Origin: Conidiobolus incongruus B7586
Lineage: Eukaryota > Entomophthoromycota > Entomophthoromycetes > Entomophthorales > Conidiobolaceae
Assembly: GCA_000697335.1 (NCBI GenBank)
Contig: JNEM01016234.1
Location: forward strand, 1-13,913
Length of the DNA stretch: 13,913 nt
Direction: 5' to 3'
Shown: one piece after another, positions 1-8,035 of the stretch
How positions within the stretch are numbered: position 1 is the stretch's first letter
Layout: the number at the start of each line of letters is the position of its first letter
Position numbers and translations under genes: made by a program
Notes under the pieces: model-generated
What the model was told of the DNA's origin: nothing
Databases searched by the model: none
The model's input: the letters and a program-made list of their open reading frames with translations, nothing else

Positions 1-460
1 AATAGAGTTATAAAAATTACTTTAATAAATAAAAAATGAAAAAAAATCTAATATATTTGGTGTATTTATTAAATTATATAACTATAAATACTATTGGAAA
101 CTTTATAATATTTTAAAAAACATTCAAATTTTAAAAATTAATTGAATAAATTTAAAAAAGATGAAATTGCTCTATCTAATATTAAAAATAATATTTTAGT
201 TATTATAAATTTTTGAGAAGTATGGCAAATAGTTATTAATAATAAAAGGAAGTATTATTTTATAATATATTTATTTAAATATGTAGATAATAAATTAAAA
301 AATTATATCAAGAAATAATTTTGAAATATGCTAATATTTAAAGTTCAAAATAATAATATGAATCTATTTAATTAATTATTTATATTTTTAAAATTAATAA
401 ATGATTAAAAATATTATCAATGGATAATTTAAAATTTTATAAAATGTTGAAAAATATTAA
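1..460. other. AT-desert flank, no gene seen
   Basis: This stretch is almost entirely A and T with no gene-like composition. One plus-strand frame (163-318) runs about 50 codons with a single internal stop, but its composition is plain A/T drift and I recognise no protein family in it. It is best read as old repeat-derived filler next to the Tc1-family element. Confidence 0.5.
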
Positions 461-462
461 TA

Positions 463-678
463 CACTAACTTGCAAAAGTAAGTTATAAAATCAAAAACAC
501 TTATATTTTTACTAATAACTTAATTAATATTTAATGAAATAAACTTAAATTAAATAATTAAAATCTATTATATTTAATAGTTATATATATCATTAAATGA
601 TGATATTTAGTTATTAATTGGCTAAAATATAAACTATTAAATTTTACCTAAAGTGAGTTATAAATTTATAGGTTTTTG
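463..678 (+). repeat. Left inverted arm of copy A, with two direct repeats (IR/DR)
   Basis: The outer terminus (463-499) and an inner motif (648-678) both contain AAAGTRAGTTATAAA in the same orientation: 475-489 with A and 650-664 with G at the variable base. They are 175 bp apart. In Sleeping Beauty and Minos the transposase binds such paired direct repeats in each arm; that role here is inference from the layout. Confidence 0.85.
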
Positions 679-691
679 GTGATAAAAAAAA

Positions 692-1720
692 TTAAAACTT
701 AGTATATCTACCTTTAATTTTTCTAACTTCTTTAAGTTTGTGTGGTATAGAATCAACTAACTTTTTACACTAAAAAAAGTTAATTTTATTTTATATTTCT
801 TGAATATATTTTTAAAATTGATTTAAATTTTTTGTTAAGGGGAAAACTTTAATAGTTTTTTTTAATTAATCCCAAAAGTATTTAATTAAATTAAAGTTAA
901 AAAATTAAAAAGGCTCTTTTATAACTGTTATCTTGTTATTTTTAAGTTATTTGGTAGTAAAAGTTATAGTATAGTAAAAGGTATTATCTTACTAGAAAAT
1001 AACATTAGTTTTATTTAACCTATATTATTCAATAGTTTTTTTAATTTATTGTTTAAAATACTTTAATACATCTTAATATTAATTCCTTTATTAACTTTAT
1101 AAAGATATTTTACACCTAAAAATAACATACATCTTTAAATAATAATTAACCTATTATTATACTTTTAGGTAAAATTAATATAATGGTTACAAAGTAGTTT
1201 TATATTTTTTCTAAAGTATTTAGCTTTTTTATTAAATCTACTAAAGTATATTTTTGTTTCATTAGATTAAATAACCTTACTCTAATTAATTTTAATTTAA
1301 CATTAGTAGCAACATTTAAACTCTTATTTAGTTTTACAATAGGATTTTTTTAATTGGGGGTGTTTTTTCTTAAAGTATAAGTGGTATCTATACCAACATA
1401 AAACATATATAATAATATTAGTGCTAACTAATATTCTTATATAATTTTTAGTTCCTGCTATATTTTTATAGTAATATTATATTTACCTATATTAATTAAC
1501 CTATAAATATACTTCTTATCATATTTATTTATAACTCTAACACACTTAAGTTTAAGTTTAAATGTTTCTTTATTGCTATTTTTAACAGCTTTAACTATAG
1601 TAAACTAACTAACACTAGTAATTCTAACAATATCACAAGTTGATTTACTTTTTTTATAAAGTTGATTAATATACAAGTGGATTTTTTTAGAGAGGGATTT
1701 AGGTATAATAATACTAATAA
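692..1720 (-). pseudogene. Tc1-type transposase, decayed (copy A)
   Basis: Read on the minus strand, about 343 codons fit the usual Tc1 transposase length. The N-terminal part, near 1,600-1,710, shows a helix-turn-helix-like stretch (SKSTCDIVRITSVS, then a stop, then FTIVKAV). The middle shows traces of the catalytic core, with the second aspartate still present in a DN pair at 983-997. The C-terminus reads KLVDSIPHKLKEVRKIKGRY followed by TKF and a TAA, very like Tc1 transposases. The frame has many stops: the two codons before DN are TAG and TAA where copy B keeps CAA CAA, and the initiator appears as ATA. The PIE-type third catalytic box reads LIK. This gene is dead. Confidence 0.85.
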
Positions 1721-1814
1721 AAAAAATTTAGTATATCTATAAAATATTATATAAAATAATAGCAAAGAGAGAAAAAAGATATAGTTATATATTGTTAAAT
1801 ATATCCCTTTATCT

Positions 1815-2032
1815 CAAAAACCTATAAATTTATAACTTACTTTAGTTAAATATTAAAGGTTAATATTTTTGCTAATAGTTTATTAAATATATTTAAATAT
1901 ATTTATTTATTATTAAATAATATACTTTAATGATATATTATAGTTTCAAGTAATCTAATATATATAATTGTTTTAGTTATTAATTAAAATATATATATTT
2001 TTGATTTTATAACTTACTTTTGTAGGTTAGTG
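1815..2032 (-). repeat. Right inverted arm of copy A, with two direct repeats (IR/DR)
   Basis: The inner motif at 1,815-1,845 is the reverse complement of 648-678 at 30 of 31 positions. The outer terminus at 1,996-2,032 is the reverse complement of 463-499 at 34 of 37 positions. The AT-rich stretch between the two motifs is much less conserved between arms, so the motifs look like retained binding sites. Confidence 0.85.
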
Positions 2033-2034
2033 TA

Positions 2035-2880
2035 TATATTTTAATAATATTTTAATTAAATTTTAATAATTTAAAAATAATATTAGAATTTCTAATTTTA
2101 TTTTGAAACTTTATAGTCAAAACTTGATCAATAATAAATTAATTAATTGAATAATTAATTATATTAAAAGGGATAATATAGCCCCTTGTCCCAAGAATTG
2201 GTGATATTCTAGAAAATCCACTTTATAAGCCATAGTTTAATAAGTTTGAAATATTTAAACCATCTGACTTTCCTAAATAACCCCACTCCTCTATTTTTAT
2301 TAACTTTAACTTTACTCTTTCTTTATCTTTTACTTATCTTTTTGGTTCTTTTGCCTAATATTTCTTATCTTTTTATAGGATTCCCCCTAATGGAGCAAGT
2401 TTAAACCCCAACAATATCATTGAATGATAGTATTAAATTCAGTTTTACATATTATTATAGTAAGTAATTGATCTAATATTATTATTTGTATAATCCTTGT
2501 TATAATAAAAAGATCTAAGAAGAGATTTTGGTGATTGGGGGAATAAATTATGAAACTATAAAAATATATATAAATAATGATTATGGTTAATTAACAAAGG
2601 AATATGAAATTAACTCAAAAAATGATTGTTGATAGACATAAGTTTTTTCCTTAATTTGGTTATTGTATGTTAATAATAAAAAATCTAAAGATAATTATTT
2701 ATAAATTGATTTTATTTTATTGGATATATTTTTATATTTATGGGGAATTTTTTTAATTAAAGTGAATGAAATTAATTATATGAGGAATATATTATCTTTA
2801 TTCGGAGAAAAAAATATTTAGAAAATTGAATTTATTTCCAAAATTAAAAAATATTTATTCATATTATTTAGTTAATAATA
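2035..2880. other. Upstream region of the GOST-like gene, no clear gene
   Basis: This is the transition from AT desert into the gene island. Base composition becomes more mixed from about 2,180. It holds a pyrimidine-rich tract (listed separately) and a TATA-like run at 2,557-2,576, which is weak evidence in DNA this AT-rich. I see no frame that looks coding. A leading exon, for example around the ATG at 2,392 or 2,885, cannot be excluded. Confidence 0.4.
2281..2385 (+). promoter_or_regulatory. Pyrimidine-rich tract upstream of the GOST-like gene
   Basis: About 100 bases are strongly biased to C and T on the plus strand (CCCCACTCCTCTATTTTTAT, then runs of CTTT and TCTT) and end in a splice-acceptor-like TTTTTATAG at 2,370-2,378. 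CT-rich tracts are common in fungal promoters and 5' leaders. It could instead be the 3' part of a 5' leader intron. Function is inferred from position only. Confidence 0.35.
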
Positions 2881-2910
2881 GATTATGAGCCCAGATATCC
2901 CTTATAATTA

Positions 2911-3421
2911 TTGTCACCTTTAGTAAATATATTTCATATATTGCTTATTGTTCCAATAAATCAAAATCTGTATATCAGATTAACTTATTTATCTTGTAAT
3001 GATAATGCGGAATCAATTTCTGTAAATGCTGCAGAAACTATTCAAAATTCATGTAATACTAAAAAGATCTTTTACCAATCAAATATCTTTCGGATCTACA
3101 GTTATTAAGCAAAAGGACTGAAAATCGAACTAAAATTATGACATTATAGATATGTTTGAAATTGCTAAAAACCCTGAAACTTCGTTGGCTACGTAGTTGA
3201 TTCATCTAACAAAAGTGGCATCTTTATTATTAGTGGCAACTGTACTATGGATAATGCTGATTGTGATTGGCAAAGTGCACCAGGATTAAATAATAATTAT
3301 TGTAAAATCGCTAGTCTCAAGATTAAAGGTTAAAAATCACATTCTGATAGTAAAACATGATAAAATATTAGCTATTGTCTTTAACAATCAATCATCATTA
3401 TGGAATACCCACCTTTTAAAG
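2911..3421 (+). CDS. Probable 5' exons of the GOST-like gene (structure unresolved)
   Basis: Several coding-looking stretches lie here in the same strand and direction as the gene that follows, but I could not join them with confidence. At 2,911-3,105 a 65-codon frame contains LLIVPINQNLYIRLTYLSCN. At about 3,196-3,328 another frame contains NKSGIFIISGNCTMDNADCD followed by WQSAPGLNNNYC, a cysteine-bearing stretch suited to a lumenal domain. A plausible 43-nt intron (3,329-3,371) joins this to AIVFNNQSSLWNTHLLK, ending near 3,421. A third frame near 3,140-3,180 reads NYDIIDMFEIAKNPE. The jumps between frames could be short introns with GTT-type donors or real damage; the clean splicing downstream favours introns. 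No reliable start codon was found. Confidence 0.45.
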
Positions 3422-3659
3422 GTTATTATACAATACCAAATCAAATTTTTTAAAATTACATAGAATATAATTTATTATAAATAATTAAATTAAAATTTTA
3501 CAGTTATCCAAATTTACTAATTTAAAACCAAAAAAAATTTATTATAACTAAAATTTCCTAATTTCAAAACAATTATAACACACTAAAAATTTCAAATTGG
3601 ATTTTATTTAGGTTTAAAAACCTAGTCATTGTTTCAATGGTTCCAGTTTTTTTAAATAT
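3422..3659. other. Gap between 5' and main exons, probably intronic
   Basis: This stretch has no sustained frame and is highly AT-rich. Possible acceptors are AG at 3,463, 3,503 and 3,611, and there is GTT right after the preceding coding stretch at 3,421. A short coding-looking piece after 3,611 (NLVIVSMVPVFLNI in one frame, SHCFNGSSFFKYW in another) could be a small exon. The exact boundaries cannot be chosen by eye. Confidence 0.35.
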
Positions 3660-5778
3660 TGGTTGATGTTGGAGATATGAAAGGATTCAATATTATCACC
3701 ATTTGGTGGTTGAATTGGTATGTGAATGCTGCTATTTTTTATAATAGGAATTTGAAGATTGATGCAGATACTTTGCTTACACCCCTCGGTTGGTTCGAGT
3801 ACACTGGGTGGAATAGTGATCACTCCCCATTATCAGGAATTAATATTCAGTTTGGTAAAATTCAAATTGATTCTGTTGAGGTGAATATATAAATGAAGAG
3901 TAGTTTGATTAAATTATATTAACATATATTAGGATGTTACAATTAACGATTTAAACTCTATTCAATTGCTGATAATTACTGAAGAATCAATATGGCAAAG
4001 TTCTCTCGAATCTCACGAAGTAAGCAGTTTTAAATTATTGCCAAACAAATGTATTGACATCTGTATAGGGGGCTCAATTCTTAGAAGTCTGTCAAATTGA
4101 TAGGCGCTTTAACATTCAACAATCTCAATATAAATTAATCAGATTATCGAGTTTGGGGGTATTGGATGATACGGTACCTCCATTCCGACCTAATCTAGAC
4201 CATAGAAAAGATTGGAGTAGTTCTACTTTCCAAGTTCCTTTAGTACCTACATCAAGTGAGGTTGATGAGGAAGATAAAGATCCAGATACTATTGAGTTAA
4301 ATGCATTAACTTCTGATAATAGCAAATATCAGTTTGTTAATTTGGGTATTCGTGATGCTGGAATGTATACAATTTACCTCGTAAACTGTCTCCCATCAGC
4401 TATCCAACTGAGTTATGAGATCATCGCAGTGAACGAGATGCCAAATCATACCACATATTTAACAACTGGTGACTATTATTTAAGTTTTGGTATTTGGTCT
4501 CTACTAGGACTGAATGGTGGTTTATTGATTTATTCATTGATTTATCAATATGTTCAAGTAATATCAACCCATATTATTCATTTAACAATTTATTAATTCA
4601 TAAATATAGAAACAAGTATTATTCTTAAAATTAGTCAGCCTTACAATATTAGTAAATCTAATATATTTGGCATGTCTTTCGGGTGAATTATATTTGAAAG
4701 GTCTTCAAGGTAATATTTATCACATAATATATTCACAATGATTAACTTTTCATAGGTGAAATGAATCTATATTTTATCATTTTCACTCCTTTCGCAATTG
4801 TTCTAAAAGCAGTTGCGAATAATACTCTATCTCTTTTATGTCTTAAAGGATATGGTATCACGAGATCCTCTCTATTAACAACAGAATGGATTGCAATATC
4901 TTGTAAGATATTAATCACTATAATAATCTATATATCTAATCAACTAATGACTAAATTTATTAGTATTGACAATATTTACAAGTGGGTCACATGTTTTATA
5001 TTTCATCAGCTGTAGATTAGATGTATTAGATCCTTATAATAATCAAATTGATTTTAAAAATGTAATTAATAATAATATTTAAAATTTATAATTAATTAAA
5101 ATTATTATTATTTTTAGGTTCCAATTACTATGTTTACATTATCAAATGTTGTATATGGTATATTATGTGGAATGTACACTTCTCAAATTCTTTTCAGAGG
5201 TCTTCGATTAATTAAACACTCTTTAAATAATGAAACTAGCGATGTTGTTATATGTTATGAAAAGAAATATCGATTAATTCAGTAAGTAACCCAAAAAATT
5301 TCAAACCATTAATAATATACTAATAAATGTTATAGAATATTATACAAATTAATTATTATCATCGGATTCATTGAGAGCATGGTAAATTAACTATTTGATA
5401 ATTTTTTTAAATGTTATTAATATTTTAATAGTCTATTATTATACTTAACTTGGTATTAGTTAAAATGAACTTTATTAATTTTATATTTTTTGAAGTACTT
5501 AGTTGTTTAAGGAATTTCATTTTTTGGTAAATTAATAATTCTAATTTTATGATTTGATAGCTAATAAAGATCCATATAGCTTTAGCTTTACAAAGAGTCT
5601 CAAGCAACAACATGACTACCCACCCATTGAAGCCAAAATTACGTCGAGATTAAGTCAAGTTAATGTGAATCGCAGACATATCAAATTGAATGAAACAATG
5701 CTGGGAAATTATATGTTATTAACTTTAAATCGAAATAACTCAAGCTGGTGGAGATATTTAATTAATTTAATATTTTAA
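3660..5778 (+). CDS. GOST/PTM1-family seven-transmembrane protein, spliced gene
   Basis: Ten exons and nine short introns give a continuous frame of about 545 codons to the TAA at 5,776-5,778. A lumenal part comes first; its end (YQFVNLGIRDAGMYTIYLVN, then C) resembles the segment before TM1 in GOST proteins. After YLTTGDYYLSFG come seven hydrophobic helices: about 4,480-4,550, 4,620-4,680, 4,770-4,845, 4,880-5,010 (spliced), 5,118-5,195, 5,336-5,460 and 5,465-5,500. The loop after TM3 has LKGYGITRSSL, matching the GYG..RPSL hallmark of PTM1/TMEM87/lung-7TM proteins. A polar tail (KSLKQQHDYPPIEAKI...) follows. Known relatives sit in Golgi or endosomal membranes and act in trafficking; that role is inferred. 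The frame is intact here. The N-terminus before 3,660 is unresolved, and WRP after TM7 is not seen. The last splice is the least certain. Confidence 0.75.
3881..3932 (+). other. Intron 1 of the resolved set (52 nt)
   Basis: GTGAAT donor, ATTAAC branch-like motif, ATTAG acceptor. Removing it joins IQIDSVE to DVTINDLNSIQLL in frame; read through, the frame stops at once. Confidence 0.8.
4020..4068 (+). other. Intron 2 (49 nt)
   Basis: GTAAGC donor, ATTGAC branch-like motif, TATAG acceptor. Splicing joins SSLESHE to GAQFLEVCQIDRRF in frame and opens a 163-codon exon. Confidence 0.85.
4558..4609 (+). other. Intron 3 (52 nt)
   Basis: GTAATA donor, TATAG acceptor. Splicing joins IYQYVQ to KQVLFLKLVSLTILVNLIYL in frame and so supplies TM2. 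Confidence 0.8.
4710..4755 (+). other. Intron 4 (46 nt)
   Basis: GTAATA donor, GATTAAC branch-like motif, CATAG acceptor. It interrupts a codon after its first base and joins LYLKGLQ to GEMNLYF. Confidence 0.85.
4903..4963 (+). other. Intron 5 (61 nt)
   Basis: GTAAGA donor, CTAATGAC branch-like motif, ATTAG acceptor. Splicing gives WIAISLLTIFTSGSHVLYFI (TM4); the unspliced frame runs on for a while but ends in TAG and loses the match. Confidence 0.8.
5062..5117 (+). other. Intron 6 (56 nt)
   Basis: GTAATT donor, TTTTTAG acceptor, almost only A and T inside. It joins NNQIDFKN to VPITMFTLSNVVYG in frame. Confidence 0.8.
5282..5335 (+). other. Intron 7 (54 nt)
   Basis: GTAAGT donor, ATACTAATA branch-like motif, TATAG acceptor. 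It joins KKYRLIQ to ILYKLIIIIGFIESM with the codon split after its second base. Confidence 0.85.
5382..5431 (+). other. Intron 8 (50 nt)
   Basis: GTAAAT donor, AATAG acceptor. It joins IGFIESM to SIIILNLVLVKM in frame. Confidence 0.75.
5502..5560 (+). other. Intron 9 (59 nt, least certain)
   Basis: GTTGTT is a weak donor; the acceptor is TTGATAG. This choice keeps the frame and joins FFEVL to TNKDPYSFSFTKS. A GTAAAT donor at 5,527 with the same acceptor would be only 34 nt and breaks the frame. The exact 5' splice site needs transcript evidence. Confidence 0.5.
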
Positions 5779-6479
5779 ATTTTTAGATCGTATATCCAGT
5801 GAATTTTAAATAGCATAGACTATTAATCATAAAATTTGAACTAAATAATTAGTTAATTAGCATTTAACACTTATGTTACTTCATTAGTTTTCAATTATTT
5901 TTATTCAATTTTTATTCCATGTTAGGATAATAGAGTGTTAAAATGTAAGTGGTGAAAAAATACTCGTCAAAAACTAGTATATAAGTTTATGGAAGTATTC
6001 TCCATTAAAATAAGTTATTACAGTTCCAATGCTCTAGATTTATGGTAATTGTTAACCATTAAATTGGTTACAAAATTATCTTTCAGTTCAAAATATGTTT
6101 CCTTTAAAAATTTTCAAATTAAGCTTGTATTTTTCCAATTTTAATGTATTATTATTAAATAGATTCAATATGTTCAAAATTAATTTCAAATTGATTTAAT
6201 ATCAACATTTTATAAATTTAAGTATTTCAACCTACTTCAATCTTCTTCTTGATATAGAGTTGTGTGTGAGATAAAATTTATTGATCAAAAACTGTTATTT
6301 ATGAGTTTCAATGAATACATGAGTAATAGAATTTTATATCTTTGATATTGATTAAAATTATCCTTATTTTCTTCGATAACAGTTTATTCATTTTATTCTA
6401 TTATAAAGTAACTATTAAATTATCAAGAATTATGAAATTTCTCAATTTTATATTAATATTTTTTCAATCCAGAACTAAG
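5779..6479. other. Intergenic region between convergent genes
   Basis: The plus-strand GOST-like gene ends at 5,778 and the minus-strand frame ends at 6,480, so both 3' regions face this 700-bp stretch. I see no coding signal; the open plus-strand frame at 6,342-6,530 is made of I, L, F, K and N and runs into the opposite gene. A small hairpin, TAACCA/TGGTTA with a 6-base loop, lies near 6,053-6,070 and might mark a 3' end, but that is weak. Confidence 0.45.
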
Positions 6480-6888
6480 TTATTCGTGAGAATCTTTAAC
6501 AATATCTTCAATGCTATCATTGGCCACTAGCCGATTTCCTTTTTGGTTTCCTTCGATAAATGTTTCATCTAATTGGAATGGTTCTACAGCCGCTTTTAAG
6601 TTACCAGTAGATTGGGAACCATGATTAAATATTGTTATAGATCCAGTACCTTGGGCGTTTGGAATCCCATTTGATGGCATACATGATCCACTTCCATCTT
6701 GAGTTAAAGATATATTCACTTCATCAATAGAATGATCACAGGAGTTTGATTTAATTGACAGTTACAGTTTGTGGGCGATCACCAAATCCCAATCCTGGAT
6801 TAATGCTAGCTACAATTACACTACAGTTGCAGTTAATATCTGGCCTGACAAATTGGGTAAAGAAGAATAAAATCCAAGCTTTCAACAT
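6480..6888 (-). CDS. Small secreted protein of unknown family, broken or spliced frame
   Basis: From the ATG at 6,888 the minus strand encodes MLKAWILFFFTQFVRPDINC and on to about PQTVTVN, where a TAA lies at 6,751-6,753. The start looks like a signal peptide, followed by NCNCS. In another frame the strand continues through SCDHSIDEVNISLTQDGSGS and TGSITIFNHGSQSTG to KDSHE and a TAA at 6,480, about 79 codons or more. Codon use and the island-like composition say both parts are coding and belong together. The frame change means either a one-base slip near 6,750 or an intron whose length is one more than a multiple of three; a 64-nt GTGATC...GAAG interval would fit but its donor is poor. I recognise no family. 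Cysteines and many S, T, G and N suggest an extracellular protein. Confidence 0.5.
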
Positions 6889-6959
6889 GATTGCTAATCC
6901 TTAATTGACTGACCTGATATTAGGAATACTTTCAATTATCTTGAAAATTAAAGCTTGGA
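6873..6959. repeat. 10-bp inverted repeat around the ATG at 6,888
   Basis: TCCAAGCTTT (6,873-6,882) is mirrored by AAAGCTTGGA (6,950-6,959), spacer 67 nt. The first arm lies just inside the coding start and the second in the upstream region. It could be a protein-binding dyad or chance; the arm contains the palindrome AAGCTT, which makes chance likelier. Confidence 0.3.
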
Positions 6960-7002
6960 AATATTAAACAAAATGAATTTTTACGAAATTGCAGGAAATA
7001 CC

Positions 7003-7300
7003 TGATATAAAATTGTAATAGATTATATTTTCTCATTCCCTAGTGTTGTATACATGTTGTCGCAGGTCGGGAGGTCCGCTTACCATTCAACTTTAACTGT
7101 CTACCATGATTCCGAATGCAATCCACTCTCAAATACCAGGCACAATCCTTGGATAATGAATAATTCCAAACTATAACAGTAATTGGAGTTTAAACACATT
7201 AGAAAAGGACTAACCACACTATAAAATAGTCACTGGGCACCTATTCACTCATGGATCACCCCGATCAGGGCCAAGCCCTACTCTCAAGAAGACCTGCAAT
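7003..7300. other. GC-rich patch, candidate structured RNA or gene remnant
   Basis: Between AT-rich sides, about 7,050-7,297 has clearly more G and C than anything near it. GCAGGTC (7,063-7,069) pairs exactly with GACCTGC (7,291-7,297) and would close a 235-nt domain. Inside are small hairpins: ACTAT/ATAGT (7,218-7,230), GATC/GATC with a C-rich loop (7,254-7,266) and GGGC/GCCC (7,268-7,278). That is how a non-coding RNA stands out in an AT-rich genome. On the other hand, a plus-strand frame from about 7,003 to 7,180 reads MLSQVGRSAYHSTLTVYHDS then ECNPLSNTRHNPW, and after stops continues less well. I could not match it to tRNA, 5S, spliceosomal, SRP, RNase P or MRP RNA. Confidence 0.35.
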
Positions 7301-8035
7301 ATATATATCTTTGATTAATTTGCAAATGATTTCATTTGCTTAATTTAATTATCAAATTATTCACAATTATAAATATATATATATTTATTTATCAATTAAA
7401 TAAATCGTATATTGATTAAACCTAGTTTAACCATATTCAAATTGAAAATATTTCACTGTATAATAATATTTATGATTGGCAATAAAGTTTGTAATTTAAT
7501 TTTTATTAAATCAAATCTAAATCAGAATAATTAAATTCATAATTTTCACAATATTAATAAATTTATATAATTCTATTAAAATATGAATTTATTACTTATA
7601 TCAATAAATATCATATTATATAAATCGTATTTTTTTTATTAGGATTTGATTATGATGAGGTAATATAACAATAAATGATAATTTTGTCAAATTAAAGGTT
7701 AATATGTTGCTTGATTCAAATTTACTCATTATAAGTAATTTGATCAAATGTACAAGATTGATTTCATCAATAATTTAATCAACAGTTATAATCAATAACT
7801 TAAAATGTCAATTTTATTAATTAAAATCTTAACAGTTTTTCTAGTTTTAAAATAAAAATAACAGGTTCAATTGAAATAAAGGTATTTTTTATAGAATTTA
7901 GATTTATTTTAGTTTAATATTTGATATCAATCTGTTTTCCCTTTGAATAATAGTTTCAAATTTTAAATATTTATTAATTTAATTATTACAATTAATATAA
8001 TTTTTGCATATAATTTGCTAATTCAAAAATTAATA
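7301..8035. other. AT-rich spacer, no gene seen
   Basis: No sustained frame and no recognised element were found. The stretch lies downstream of the dead transposase that ends at 8,036. It may include that element's 3' end, but I could not find a terminal inverted repeat matching the other side. Confidence 0.5.

Larger units (their letters stand above)
463..2032 (-). mobile_element. Tc1-family DNA transposon, copy A (full length, dead)
   Basis: This is a 1,570-bp element bounded by TA dinucleotides (461-462 and 2,033-2,034), the usual target duplication of the Tc1/mariner superfamily. The first 37 bases (CACTAACTTGCAAAAGTAAG...) match the reverse complement of the last 37 with only three differences, all transitions. 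A second inverted pair lies inside each end (648-678 and 1,815-1,845), so each arm is about 216 bp. The body carries a minus-strand transposase fossil that ends with a Tc1-like C-terminus. The element is the same family as the copy at 9,224-10,787, is similar in length and lies in the same orientation. It cannot be autonomous because the transposase frame has many stops. Confidence 0.88.

Noticed and set aside
163-318. Plus-strand frame of about 50 codons with one stop in the left AT flank
   Set aside because: It is made of A/T-driven residues (I, N, K, L, Y, F), matches no family I know and has no start or context.
3626-3823. Minus-strand open frame opposite the GOST-like exons
   Set aside because: It is antisense to exons whose plus-strand splicing and membrane architecture are strong.
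4125-4325. Minus-strand open frame rich in S and T
   Set aside because: It is a shadow of the 163-codon plus-strand exon at 4,069-4,557.
6342-6530. Open plus-strand frame of 62 codons
   Set aside because: It is low-complexity I/L/F/K/N sequence and overlaps the end of the better supported minus-strand coding stretch.
7048-7186. Possible relation of the frame STLTVYHDSECNPLS to the minus-strand QTVTVN...SNSCDHS
   Set aside because: Only a few residues around one cysteine agree, which is too little to claim duplicated genes.
7063-7297. tRNA, 5S, spliceosomal, SRP, RNase P or MRP RNA in the GC-rich patch
   Set aside because: None of the signature boxes or terminal sequences of these RNAs could be found on either strand.
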